DNA of 10,649 nucleotides, from contig JAGLBF010000055.1 in the NCBI GenBank assembly GCA_018260375.1, forward strand, positions 3,877-14,525. The letters are read 5' to 3'. Position 1 is the first letter of the stretch, and each line of letters begins with the position of its first letter. Origin of the DNA: Deinococcus sp. GTDB lineage: Bacteria; Deinococcota; Deinococci; Deinococcales; Deinococcaceae. The notes below the pieces were generated by a model. The model worked only from the letters and a program-made list of their open reading frames with translations, did not search any database and was not told the origin of the DNA. A program made the position numbers and the translations under genes. This document shows positions 1 to 7,185 of this stretch, in pieces.

Positions 1-22
1 CCCAGGCATACTAAAAGCCCTT

Positions 23-607
23 ATGTTTGACCTCTACCTGGTGCGCCACGCACAGACGCCTCCCAACGCTCAGCGGCGCTACCCTGCTTTGCAAGATGAC
101 CCGTCACTCAGCGAACTGGGCGCCGAGCAAGCCAGGCACTTGCACCTCAATGTGCCCCCAGGTACGCAGACTTGGTGTAGCGCGGCCCGCAGGTGCATTC
201 AAACAGCGCATCTGGCAGGCCAAAGCGACTACCAACTCACCCCACTGTTGCAAGAGGCCAACTTTGGACTGATGGCGGGGCACACCTGGGCTAGTCTGGA
301 AGAAGACTACGGCGACTTGCCGCGCCGCTGGATAGAAGCACTGAGCGACCCGCGCAGCCATCACGGGCCACCTGAGGGCGAAACGGGCCTACAGTTTCAC
401 GGGCGACTGGGCCAGTGGTTAGAGGAGTTGCCAGAGGCAGGACAAGCTCTGGCGTTTACTCACATGGGCAGCATCTTGGGCCTGCTGCGCCTCACTGTGG
501 GCCTGAGTGCTGCGCGCATTGAGTACGCCAAAGTGACCCACTTGCGCCGCGCTGGGGGACAGTGGTGGCTAGAAGGATTGAACGTAGACAAGGTAACTGT
601 AGAATAG
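23..607 (+). CDS. Histidine phosphatase family protein, possibly alpha-ribazole phosphatase
   Basis: A 194-residue protein of the histidine phosphatase (phosphoglycerate mutase-like) superfamily. The catalytic LVRHA motif is at the N terminus (Arg8, His9 as phospho-acceptor). The SAARRCIQTA segment (residues 53-62) corresponds to the second phosphate-binding arginine, LQEANFG (77-83) to the acidic motif, and FTHMGS (145-150) carries the second catalytic histidine. Size and the PPEGET segment (116-121) fit small-molecule phosphatases such as CobC, which removes the phosphate from alpha-ribazole phosphate or adenosylcobalamin phosphate. Two cobalamin genes in the same window make that role attractive, but they lie 7 kb away on the other strand, and this family is easily over-assigned. 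No clear Shine-Dalgarno precedes the ATG; an upstream gene may end just outside or at the window edge and couple translation. Family assignment is firm, substrate is inference. Confidence 0.85.
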   Translation: MFDLYLVRHAQTPPNAQRRYPALQDDPSLSELGAEQARHLHLNVPPGTQTWCSAARRCIQTAHLAGQSDYQLTPLLQEANFGLMAGHTWASLEEDYGDLPRRWIEALSDPRSHHGPPEGETGLQFHGRLGQWLEELPEAGQALAFTHMGSILGLLRLTVGLSAARIEYAKVTHLRRAGGQWWLEGLNVDKVTVE

Positions 608-732
608 CTAGAGATAAAACATGACGTCTTCTGTAAACAATTTGTATCGCCTGCAACCTTCATAAAGAGCAGGAGATATTCTCTTAACATCCAGTCAGAA
701 TGTTGCAAGAGTCTGAGTGGCACCATAAGCGT

Positions 733-1398
733 ATGAACAAATTGCCTTTTGCCCGTGCTTTGAGCCGCATGAGCCTTCTCGCTGTTGTGGGAGGGACATT
801 ACTCAGCAGTTGCAACGCAGGAGATAAAGCGGGCAGCAGCGCACTTGTTGAGATGGTCGCCACCGATTCGAATACTAATACCACCTTCACCTATAAGGCT
901 GAAAGCAATTTCACGCCACTGCCCATTGAACTTCCAGAAGCAGATCAGACAGACAGCGAAAAAGAAGCTCTTAAGGCGCTCAATGAACTGCGGCAGACGG
1001 GCGGCACCTGTCCCGACGGTCAAGTGTATAAAGGCTCACCTGCTATTCGCTTTGAAGGACACCTTCACAAGAGTGCGCTGAGCTACGCTAACTGGCTGCA
1101 ACAATCCAAGTACATCATGACATCACCGGCCAAAGACCATATGGCTGACGGTCACAAGCCTGTGGAGCGCATGACAGCGGCAGGGTATAAACCAGCGCGA
1201 TCGGTTACATTTGCCGAGTCGCTGGCTCTGATTGACAGTCAAGATACTGTGATTGACCTGATTGAGGCCTGGAAAAAGAGCCCAGCCCATTGCAACATAC
1301 TGTTTGACAGTAACTTGACCTGGGGCAGCGTGTCCCACTCGCGCAATAAAGCGGTTGGGGGCGGCTTTTACTGGGTGCTCAATGTTGCTTCTTTTTAA
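733..1398 (+). CDS. CAP/SCP-domain lipoprotein
   Basis: A 221-residue secreted protein. With the ATG at 733 the N terminus is a classic lipoprotein signal: a basic start (MNKLPFARALSR), a hydrophobic stretch (MSLLAVVGGTLL) and a lipobox LSSC with the acylated cysteine at residue 27. An in-frame ATG at 700 would add 11 polar residues (MLQESEWHHKR) before the signal and has no visible ribosome site, so 733 is preferred. The mature part is a CAP domain (cysteine-rich secretory, antigen 5, PR-1; SCP-like): ALNELR, LHKSALSYANWL, DHMADG, the glutamate-bearing FAESLA, the AW..SPAHCNIL core and the terminal GFYWVLNVASF strand. Bacterial CAP proteins are extracellular and mostly of unknown function. 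It stands alone and is closed by the terminator at 1549-1587. Family strong, role unknown. Confidence 0.85.
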   Translation: MNKLPFARALSRMSLLAVVGGTLLSSCNAGDKAGSSALVEMVATDSNTNTTFTYKAESNFTPLPIELPEADQTDSEKEALKALNELRQTGGTCPDGQVYKGSPAIRFEGHLHKSALSYANWLQQSKYIMTSPAKDHMADGHKPVERMTAAGYKPARSVTFAESLALIDSQDTVIDLIEAWKKSPAHCNILFDSNLTWGSVSHSRNKAVGGGFYWVLNVASF

Positions 1399-1430
1399 AG
1401 CGTCACTTCTTTTCAATCTGTCAACTCAGA

Positions 1431-1523
1431 CGGACTGCGATTAAATGGGGTCGTTGCTAATTTAATGAGGGCGGATGCAAATGCGCAAAGATACGCATGC
1501 CCTGGTATGAAAGTAACGTCCGT
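1431..1523 (+). repeat. Degenerate copy A of the intergenic hairpin repeat
   Basis: This stretch after the CAP gene aligns by eye with the inverted copy near 3879-4035: both carry CTGCGATTAAA, then GGGGTCG, TGATGAGG or TAATGAGG, a GATGC block, and CCTGGTATG. The 5' part forms a hairpin of ATTAAAT (1440-1446) with ATTTAAT (1460-1466). The 3' half is short and decayed, ending at GTCCGTAG. It is probably an old member of the same family as copies C and E. Confidence 0.55.
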
Positions 1524-1548
1524 AGAAACTAAGTTGTAGCCTGAAATA

Positions 1549-1587
1549 AAAGGCCGCGCCCCTGAACTATCACTGGGCGCGGCCTTT
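1549..1587. terminator. Bidirectional rho-independent terminator
   Basis: A perfect 13-bp stem, AAAGGCCGCGCCC (1549-1561) with GGGCGCGGCCTTT (1575-1587), and a 13-nt loop. A T-rich tract follows on the + strand (TTTATT), and on the - strand the stem reads into TTTTATTT. It sits between the convergent ends of the CAP lipoprotein (+, ends 1398) and the permease (-, ends 1605), so it very probably serves both. Confidence 0.9.
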
Positions 1588-1604
1588 ATTGGTCTGTACC
1601 CAGC

Positions 1605-3572
1605 CTAGCCGCCAACGTGAACAATCGGGCGGCGGTTGCGGTCTGGCTCAGCGCGGCGTAGGATCTCTCGAGTGAGGGGCGGCACGTCACCGCGCCCACC
1701 GATCAGGAAATCAACCATCAGCTGCGTGGGGCTCTCTTCTGTCCAGCGCATGTAGACTTGCGGCGGTGCACCATTGCCGCGCAGATGCAACATCAGTGCC
1801 GCTACTGTGTTGGGTACACTCGAGCCGTGCGCGACCAAAATACCGTAGCGCCCCACCCGCTTGGCAGAAACCTCTACCACATCGTTAAATTCGCTGGCAT
1901 CGTCCACAATGACTTCCAGAAAAATAAAGGGGTCTTCTTCGGGTAGATGCACCATCTGACGCACGCGCATCTCTTGCTTGGTGTATTCCTCTATGGACGA
2001 GCGGCCTGGGTGGTGCGACACCAGGCGCAGGGGACGCACGGGAAAGTCTTCAAGCAGTTGCACAGCGCTTTCGTCAAGCACCACATTTGTAACGCGCAGC
2101 TCAAAGGAACGCAGTACCCGTGAGGCGATGCTGATGGTAAGCACCAACAAGATAAAGAGCAGCGCGATGTATAGGCCCTGCGGGTCAGTGATGATGGTCA
2201 CGGCACTGGTGTAGATGAAAATCAGGCTGATGATGCTGAACATAATCGTCTGCGCTTTTTGGTGCTTTTTGCGCGCTGAGAGCGTGACTGCCATCGCCGC
2301 CGAGGTCATCATGGCGAGCACGCCTGTTGCATACGCTGCCGCCTGTGCGTCTACATTCGCCTTAAATAAAATGATGACCAAGCAGGCAATCATCATGTAG
2401 ATCAGCACCAGGGGGCGGTGCGCCCTGCTCCACTCGGGGGCCATGCCGTACTTGGGCAAGTAGCGCGGCACGATGTTAAGCAGCCCTGCCATCGCTGAGG
2501 CGCCTGCAAACCACAAGATGGCGATGGTGATGATGTCATAAGCCGTACCCACCACCTCGCCCAGATGTTCGTGAGCAAGGTACGCCAGGGCACGCCCGTT
2601 GGCCTCACCGCCTGGCTGAAAAGCGTCGGCGGGAATAAGCAGGGTGGTAGCAAAGCTGCTGGCAATCAGAAACACGCTCATAATCAGCGCGGCGGTGGTG
2701 AGCAACTTTTTGCCGTTGCGGATGCGCCCCACTGGGTTACTGGGGGTGTCGGTAGCGTCGCCTTGAATAAGGGGCATCACCACCACGCCTGTTTCAAACC
2801 CTGACAGGCCCAGGGCGAGTTTGGGAAACACCAGAAGTGCCGCGCCCAGTACTGCCAGGGGGCTGACATATTTGAAGCTCAGTAGATGTGTCCAGTTGCT
2901 GATAAGTTCGGGGTGCGCGGCGATGATGCTCAGGCCCTTACCAACCACCAGGGCGCTGAGAGCCAGGTAGGTGAGCACCAGTACCACTGCGATGCCAATA
3001 GCTTCCTTAAAGCCTTTGAGAAACACCGCGCCCAGGAGTATCAGCAGCACCAAGGTCACAGCCACCTGATGCCCGCCCAGTGCACCTTTGAGAAAGGGGT
3101 TTTCGACCATGTGGGCTGCTGCGTCTGCCGCCGAGAGGGTGATGGTGATGATAAAACCTGTCGCCACAAAGCCGATAAGTACCAGCACCAAGAGCTTGCT
3201 GGGCCAGTACGACAAAAGGCGTTCAAGCATGCTGATAGAGCCGTCACCGTAAGGGCTTTCTTCAGCGACGCGGCGGTACATCGGCAGCGCCCCAAAGAGG
3301 GTCACCAGAACCAGCACGATGGTGGCAAAGGGCGCGACCAGACCTGCGGCAAGTGCGGCAATGCCAGGCTGATATCCCAGGGTAGAAAAGTAATCTACCC
3401 CAGTAAGACACATCACCTTCCACCAGGGCTGGGTGTGATGCTGTTCCTGAACCACCTTGGGTTCTTCGTAAAAGCCTTCTTTTTGCTTGGCAGCTTCTTC
3501 TTGCAAAAGCCAGCGCAAAAAAGCGGTCTTCATGGGCGAGGGGGGTTGTTTCGGTTTAGTCGTTGACGGCAT
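1605..3572 (-). CDS. APC-superfamily permease with C-terminal soluble domain
   Basis: A 655-residue integral membrane transporter of the amino acid-polyamine-organocation superfamily. A polar N-terminal tail of about 50 residues is followed by roughly 12 hydrophobic segments to about residue 488, and then a soluble C-terminal domain of some 165 residues (FELRVTNVVLDES to the end). The first membrane segment carries the glycine-rich GVDYFSTLGYQPG, in the place where APC carriers unwind to bind substrate, and SPYGDGSISMLERLL follows the second. Length and the cytosolic tail recall KimA/YdaO-type potassium importers and some amino acid permeases; which one cannot be settled by eye. The ATG at 3572 follows CAGGGAAACTT, a usable ribosome site. 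An in-frame TTG at 3608 (667 residues) has no such site. No ydaO-type riboswitch is recognisable upstream. Transcribed alone and ended by the shared terminator. Confidence 0.85.
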   Translation of the reverse strand: MPSTTKPKQPPSPMKTAFLRWLLQEEAAKQKEGFYEEPKVVQEQHHTQPWWKVMCLTGVDYFSTLGYQPGIAALAAGLVAPFATIVLVLVTLFGALPMYRRVAEESPYGDGSISMLERLLSYWPSKLLVLVLIGFVATGFIITITLSAADAAAHMVENPFLKGALGGHQVAVTLVLLILLGAVFLKGFKEAIGIAVVLVLTYLALSALVVGKGLSIIAAHPELISNWTHLLSFKYVSPLAVLGAALLVFPKLALGLSGFETGVVVMPLIQGDATDTPSNPVGRIRNGKKLLTTAALIMSVFLIASSFATTLLIPADAFQPGGEANGRALAYLAHEHLGEVVGTAYDIITIAILWFAGASAMAGLLNIVPRYLPKYGMAPEWSRAHRPLVLIYMMIACLVIILFKANVDAQAAAYATGVLAMMTSAAMAVTLSARKKHQKAQTIMFSIISLIFIYTSAVTIITDPQGLYIALLFILLVLTISIASRVLRSFELRVTNVVLDESAVQLLEDFPVRPLRLVSHHPGRSSIEEYTKQEMRVRQMVHLPEEDPFIFLEVIVDDASEFNDVVEVSAKRVGRYGILVAHGSSVPNTVAALMLHLRGNGAPPQVYMRWTEESPTQLMVDFLIGGRGDVPPLTREILRRAEPDRNRRPIVHVGG

Positions 3573-3729
3573 AAGTTTCCCTGTATGTTTATCAGATCTG
3601 GGGGACAATTAACACTGTTGGCCTACACGTTGAGTAATGACCGGGTATGCTGGCGAGCAGATAAAGCCAACGGTAGCAGCAAATAACACGTATTCTGACT
3701 TGAACCGTGTTGAACATGCGATAAAAGAA

Positions 3730-3821
3730 GGCCAGCAGGCGTAGGAAACAGTATCAACTTCGCGGTAGCGTAGAGCGGCACTTTTGGGACGGCGCTGGAA
3801 TGAAGCGTGCAGGCGGTATGA
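3730..3821 (+). repeat. Degenerate copy F of the intergenic hairpin repeat
   Basis: Similarity to copies C and E is visible in order: AACAGTATC, CGCGGTAGCGTAGAG, GCGGCACTTTT, GGCGCTGGAATGAAGCG and GGCGGTATGA, matching the 3' two-thirds of the consensus. The left boundary is uncertain. It lies in the 600-bp gene-free stretch between the permease and transaldolase, in opposite orientation to copy B next to it. Nothing else convincing is visible at 3573-3729, which should contain the permease promoter. Confidence 0.5.
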
Positions 3822-3878
3822 TGTATAGGGGGGCTGCACCCTACTCAAGCCCACACGTCTGTACAGACAACACAGATA

Positions 3879-4035
3879 ATACGGACTGCGCTCCATTTCA
3901 GCACCGCCAGAAAAGTACAGTTAGAAAAGCACCGTCAAAAAAGTACCGACTGTGCTTCCATACCAGGCAACCCGTATTGTTTCCCACTGGCATCTCCCCT
4001 CATCAAATCAGAAGCGACCCCCTTTAATCGCAGCC
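3879..4035 (-). repeat. Copy B of the intergenic hairpin repeat (inverted)
   Basis: Read on the - strand, this segment runs from GGCTGCGATTAAAGG through GATTTGATGAGG, a GATGCCAGTGGGAAAC block, AATACGGGTTGCCTGGTATGG, GACGGTGCTTTTCTAACTG and GGAGCGCAGTCCGTATT. It is clearly homologous to copy D (7386-7540) and, at its 5' end, to copy A. It has extra GTACTTTT-like units inside compared with C and E. A 5' hairpin (ATCAAA at 4002-4007 with TTTAAT at 4023-4028) is kept with one G-U pair. Confidence 0.7.
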
Positions 4036-4157
4036 TGTATAACCCAAGCGCCGCGTACGCAGGGATGATCATGACGGGGTTATAGTGACAGGGTAAACGC
4101 ACCACGGTAAACAGCAAGCCAACAGCAGCGACGTACAACCAGCCAAGTTGGGCCCAC

Positions 4158-4163
4158 AAGGAG
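4158..4163 (+). promoter_or_regulatory. Ribosome binding site of the transaldolase gene
   Basis: AAGGAG, ten bases before the ATG at 4174, fixes the start. The 120 bp before it (4036-4157) must hold the promoter, but I see no convincing -35/-10 pair there. Confidence 0.8.
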
Positions 4164-4173
4164 CACAGACAAC

Positions 4174-5109
4174 ATGAACAAACTGGAACAGCTGAAGACC
4201 ATGTCCGTAGTGGTTGCCGACACAGGCGACATCGAAGCCATCAAAAAGTATGAGCCGCGTGACAGCACGACCAATCCGTCGCTGATCTACAAAGCCGCGC
4301 AGCTTGAAGGATATGCGCCGCTGCTTACAGAGTCGCGCAGCTGGATGAGTGGCGGGCAAAGCGCCAACGACGTGCTTGACCAACTGACGGTGCGTATCGG
4401 CACCGAGCTGACCAAGATTGTGCCTGGCGACGTATCTACCGAGGTCGATGCACGGCTGTCTTTTGATACCCAGGCCATGATTGACCGTGCCCGTCACCTG
4501 ATTGACCTGTATGAGCAGCAGCAAGTGAGCCGCGAGCGCATCCTGATTAAGCTCGCCGCCACCTGGGAAGGCATACAGGCGGCTAAAGTGCTGGAAAAAG
4601 AAGGCATCCGCTGCAATCTGACGCTGGTGTTTGCTCTAGAGCAGGCCGTAGCCTGCGCTCAGGCAGGCGTGTTCCTCATTTCACCCTTTGTAGGCCGCAT
4701 CACCGACTGGTACAAAAAGGCCCAGAATGTAGAGAACTTTCCTATTGACCAAGATCCTGGAGTGGCTTCGGTCAAGCGCATTTATGAGCACTTTAAGGCT
4801 CACGACTACGCCACCGTGGTGATGGCCGCGTCCTTTCGCAGCGCCGCACAGGTTGAAGCGCTGGCAGGCTGTGATCGGCTGACCGTCAGCCCGCAGCTGC
4901 TGGGTGAACTCGCCGCCGATAGTGGCACACTTGAGCGCCAACTGACACCCAGCAAGGGCCACGAGCAGGAAACTATCATCACCGAGGCTGACTACCGCTG
5001 GGCTCTAGCCGAAAACGCGATGGCGGGCGAAAAGCTAAACGAAGGCCTGCGTCTCTTTTACCAGGACAACCAAAAGCTGCAAGACCTGATCGCCCAAAAG
5101 CAGGGGTGA
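4174..5109 (+). CDS. tal: Transaldolase
   Basis: A 311-residue cytosolic enzyme that moves a dihydroxyacetone unit from sedoheptulose 7-phosphate to glyceraldehyde 3-phosphate in the non-oxidative pentose phosphate pathway. It follows the TalB class (family length about 316) over its whole length: VVADTGD with the catalytic Asp16, DSTTNPSLI (30-38), VSTEVDARLSFD with Glu90, and ILIKLAATWEGI with the Schiff-base Lys126. CNLTLVFALEQA, ISPFVGRITDWY, and VVMAASFRS with the phosphate-binding arginine follow. No key residue is missing. The gene is monocistronic: a repeat-filled region precedes it and a repeat with a hairpin follows. Its GC-rich body contrasts with the AT-richer repeats around it. 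Assignment is secure. Confidence 0.97.
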   Translation: MNKLEQLKTMSVVVADTGDIEAIKKYEPRDSTTNPSLIYKAAQLEGYAPLLTESRSWMSGGQSANDVLDQLTVRIGTELTKIVPGDVSTEVDARLSFDTQAMIDRARHLIDLYEQQQVSRERILIKLAATWEGIQAAKVLEKEGIRCNLTLVFALEQAVACAQAGVFLISPFVGRITDWYKKAQNVENFPIDQDPGVASVKRIYEHFKAHDYATVVMAASFRSAAQVEALAGCDRLTVSPQLLGELAADSGTLERQLTPSKGHEQETIITEADYRWALAENAMAGEKLNEGLRLFYQDNQKLQDLIAQKQG

Positions 5110-5127
5110 AGCGGTAGCGGCAAAGAG

Positions 5128-5268
5128 GTGATACGGATTCCGATTGATTTGGCGTACTTCCGAATCAATCCGAGCGGATGCGAGTGGGAACAGCATACGG
5201 ATTTCGCGGTATGGAGCCGCAGGTGGCGCTTTTCCGACTGTGGTGGAATTTAGCGGCAGTCCGTATGA
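5128..5268 (+). repeat. Copy C of the intergenic hairpin repeat (near intact)
   Basis: Begins GTGATACGGATTCCG and ends CAGTCCGTATGA, and is almost identical to copy E (10495-10634), with a handful of substitutions and one extra base. The 5' hairpin is GATTGATTTGG (5142-5152), a 7-nt loop CGTACTT and CCGAATCAATC (5160-5170). A second potential stem joins the inner CATACGGA to the terminal TCCGTATG. It begins 18 bp after the transaldolase stop, so the first hairpin may also stabilise or end that transcript. It resembles Deinococcus SNR elements; exact family not determined. Confidence 0.8.
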
Positions 5269-5352
5269 CGGGTCAGCAGCCCAAATCCTTGATGCTTCAA
5301 CATGCTCTGGCCGCCGATTAACTGCCCTTCTCAACTACGGACGTCACACAAC

Positions 5353-5412
5353 AGCCACCAGCACTGAGCATCTTGAGGCTCAAGCATCTGGTGGCTCAAG
5401 CATCTGGTGGCT
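5353..5412. repeat. Hairpin with 16-bp tandem duplication, 3' of parB
   Basis: AGCCACCAG (5353-5361) can pair with either of two copies of CTGGTGGCT (5388-5396 and 5404-5412), and CTTGAG/CTCAAG can pair inside it. The two copies arise from a perfect tandem duplication of GGCTCAAGCATCTGGT (5377-5392, 5393-5408). It lies 17 bp beyond the parB stop, so it may act as the terminator or 3' stabiliser of parAB, but no T-run follows on the - strand. Confidence 0.6.
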
Positions 5413-5428
5413 GACTGCTGCTTTGGAC

Positions 5429-6367
5429 TTACTGCAGTTCTTGTTGCAGTTGTTCAAGCAAGGCAATCACACGCTTTTGTTTGTCGGGGGGCAATTTTTC
5501 AAGCTGGCGAACACCTAAGGCGGCGCGTACCTGGTGGGCAGTGACGCGCCACGCTTTGCCTTGCTGAGCTTGAATCAGCGTAGTCAGCGCCTTAAAAGGT
5601 GCGCCGGCCAGGGCCTTTTGGGTCAGCTCGGTTTTGAGGGCCGCGTCGGTTTGGCGGGCGATCAGCAGGGCGCTGCGCCCCGCTATGCGGCCCTGGCGTA
5701 CAGCCTCTAGCAGGTCGTCAGGCAGCTGCAAGAGCGGCAATTGGTTGGTGGCGTACGAAGTCCATTCCTGAGTGCCCAGTTGGTCAAAGAGGGTTTGTAC
5801 GGCGGCGCGCTCCTGGGCAAACTGTTCGGGGTGGTTTCGAAAGGCGTGCAACCTGCGGCCTATCTCCTGAGCGATTTGGCTGAGGGTGACCTGCGGCGCT
5901 GCCTGGTAGCCCAGCACGTCTTGGAGTAGCAGTAGGCAGTAAGTGGTTTCGTCAATGCGGTCTAAGTTCTCGCGCTGCAGGTTTTCTACGGCGCTTAGCC
6001 GCCGCGCTTCTGGGTCGCTGAGCGGCACCACCAGGCAGGGCAAAGTGGCGGGCGGATCACCAACCAGGCGAGCAGCTTCCTCGGGGCTGAGGTCAAGCTG
6101 CTGCACAATCGCGGGGTCACTGGCACGGTAGCGCCGCTCGCCTGCGATAATTTCGTAGAGCCCGTTTTGCTGGGGGTGGGGGCGCACCACCAGGTTTTGG
6201 CGCACCCCTTCGGCACGGATGCTGCGGGCCAGTGCCAAAAGCGGGGCGCGTTCAAAGTAGCGGCGAGGTTGCCAGGGGGCGGCGACCAGCTGCTCGCGGC
6301 GCAACTGGCGAATGGTGCCGCTGGTTGCCAGGCTGCTCAGGCCGCCCAGCAGGTCTTCACGCGCCAC
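5429..6367 (-). CDS. parB: ParB-family chromosome/plasmid partition protein
   Basis: A 312-residue centromere-binding protein. It should bind the palindromes upstream of parA, spread as a CTP-dependent clamp and stimulate ParA. The N-terminal ParB/Srx domain shows PWQPRRYF (31-38), ALARSIRAEGVRQNLVVRP (45-63), IIAGERRYRAS (73-83, CTP-binding box) and AVENLQREN (126-134). The central DNA-binding part begins with a helix-turn-helix-like TLSQIAQEIG (161-170), then has an extra stretch (about 175-205) before LPLLQLPDDLLEAVRQGRI (210-228). This layout resembles ParB of some cyanobacterial plasmids more than chromosomal Spo0J. The C-terminal 40 residues, LEKLPPDKQKRVIALLEQLQQ, look like the dimerisation helix. 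Start is GTG, overlapping the end of parA by 11 nt, so translation is probably coupled. Confidence 0.92.
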   Translation of the reverse strand: MAREDLLGGLSSLATSGTIRQLRREQLVAAPWQPRRYFERAPLLALARSIRAEGVRQNLVVRPHPQQNGLYEIIAGERRYRASDPAIVQQLDLSPEEAARLVGDPPATLPCLVVPLSDPEARRLSAVENLQRENLDRIDETTYCLLLLQDVLGYQAAPQVTLSQIAQEIGRRLHAFRNHPEQFAQERAAVQTLFDQLGTQEWTSYATNQLPLLQLPDDLLEAVRQGRIAGRSALLIARQTDAALKTELTQKALAGAPFKALTTLIQAQQGKAWRVTAHQVRAALGVRQLEKLPPDKQKRVIALLEQLQQELQ

Positions 6368-7178
6368 GTTTGGCCCCGCCTGGTGCTGGTTGTGCTGATA
6401 GCTGCACCACCTCTAAAAAGCGTGCTGCTACGCTCATCACCTCAGCGCGTCCATCACTGCTATCTAGCAGAGGCACGGGAATGCCGCGCTCCATTGCCAG
6501 AGGATAGAGGCCAGGTCGCTGCTTAATGAGGCCCAGGGTACCGCCAAACAGCTCGTTGATCTCGGCAGCATATTGCCGCGCCAAGTTGGTATTGGGCGCC
6601 TGGGTGATCACGGGCGGCAGCACACTCAGCCCAGGGTTGAGGCGCTGATAGTGTCCCTTTTCTACCCTTGATTTGATAAAGTTGCCCGCACGCAGGCCCT
6701 TGCGGTTGGGTGGTATCGGCAGCAATACGCGGTCAGCAGCGAGCAGCGCCAGGGTCGCCATGTCTCCCAGTGTGGGGTTGGTATCGATGAGGATGTGGTC
6801 GTATTGACCACCGGCGCGGTAGTCATCCAGAGCGTAGCGCAGGCCCACCACCATGCTCACATCGGCCTTGAGTTCTTTTTCAAGGTTGTACAGAGTGATG
6901 CTGCTCGGAATAAGTTCAATGCCGTAGACCTCACGCGGCGCGGGCAGTGGCCCCGTGCCCAGCACGGCTGGCCCGATGGTTTGACCAAATGAATCGTCGG
7001 CACTGGCGTACTGCTCGTCAATGTCCACGCCCAGGCTCACGCTGAGGTCGGCTTGGTGGTCAGCATCTATCAGCAGTACCCGCTGGCCCAGCAGTACCAG
7101 CGCGGCGCTCAGGTCACGGGCAGTGGCACTTTTGGCAACGCCGCCCGCGTAGCTGTGAATGGTGGTAATGAGGGTCAT
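6357..7178 (-). CDS. parA: ParA-family partition ATPase with atypical Walker A
   Basis: A 273-residue MinD/ParA-type ATPase that would drive segregation of the replicon with ParB. The nucleotide loop reads YAGGVAKSATARDL (10-23): the catalytic-type Lys16 is present, but the family's signature lysine (KGGxGKT) is alanine and the second glycine is alanine. Walker A' is LIDADHQADLSVSLG (36-50), and the switch II/Walker B region is HILIDTNPTLGD (128-139). IPPNRKGLRAGNF (155-167) and QAPNTNLARQYAAEINELFG (193-212) follow as in ParA proteins. There is no N-terminal helix-turn-helix extension, so this is the short (type Ib-like or chromosomal-like) form. The ATG is preceded by AAAGGAG with ideal spacing. 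Four candidate parS palindromes lie upstream; the nearest ends 46 bp from the start and may allow autoregulation by ParB. Confidence 0.93.
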   Translation of the reverse strand: MTLITTIHSYAGGVAKSATARDLSAALVLLGQRVLLIDADHQADLSVSLGVDIDEQYASADDSFGQTIGPAVLGTGPLPAPREVYGIELIPSSITLYNLEKELKADVSMVVGLRYALDDYRAGGQYDHILIDTNPTLGDMATLALLAADRVLLPIPPNRKGLRAGNFIKSRVEKGHYQRLNPGLSVLPPVITQAPNTNLARQYAAEINELFGGTLGLIKQRPGLYPLAMERGIPVPLLDSSDGRAEVMSVAARFLEVVQLSAQPAPGGAKRGA

Positions 7179-7185
7179 GGGCTTT

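Noticed and set aside
1..22. End of an upstream gene (TAC TAA at about 9-14)
   Set aside because: Too little sequence to decide whether this TAA closes a reading frame.
642..666. TTGTAT...CATAAA as a promoter for the CAP lipoprotein
   Set aside because: The spacer would be only 13 bp and both hexamers are poor; no better pair was found in 608-732.
2886..3566. 226-codon open frame on the + strand opposite the permease
   Set aside because: It is antisense to the N-terminal part of a convincing membrane protein. Its His/Gln/Lys-rich composition is what the complement of hydrophobic codons gives, and it lacks family features.
3573..3730. Possible ydaO/c-di-AMP riboswitch before the permease
   Set aside because: Considered because KimA-type potassium importers can be so regulated. 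The conserved blocks of that riboswitch are not visible in the leader.
3609..3896. 95-codon frame on the - strand directly upstream of the permease
   Set aside because: It lies over repeat copy F, shows no recognisable protein pattern and would crowd out the permease promoter.
4069..4524. 151-codon frame on the - strand over the transaldolase start
   Set aside because: Antisense to a fully conserved transaldolase, with no motif; a shadow frame.
5144..5518. 124-codon frame on the + strand starting in repeat C
   Set aside because: It runs through the repeat, the tandem duplication and the antisense of the parB 3' end. Composition is low in information and it has no ribosome site.
6167..6526. 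119-codon frame on the + strand across the parA/parB junction
   Set aside because: Antisense to both partition genes, which have strong motifs and a normal operon overlap.
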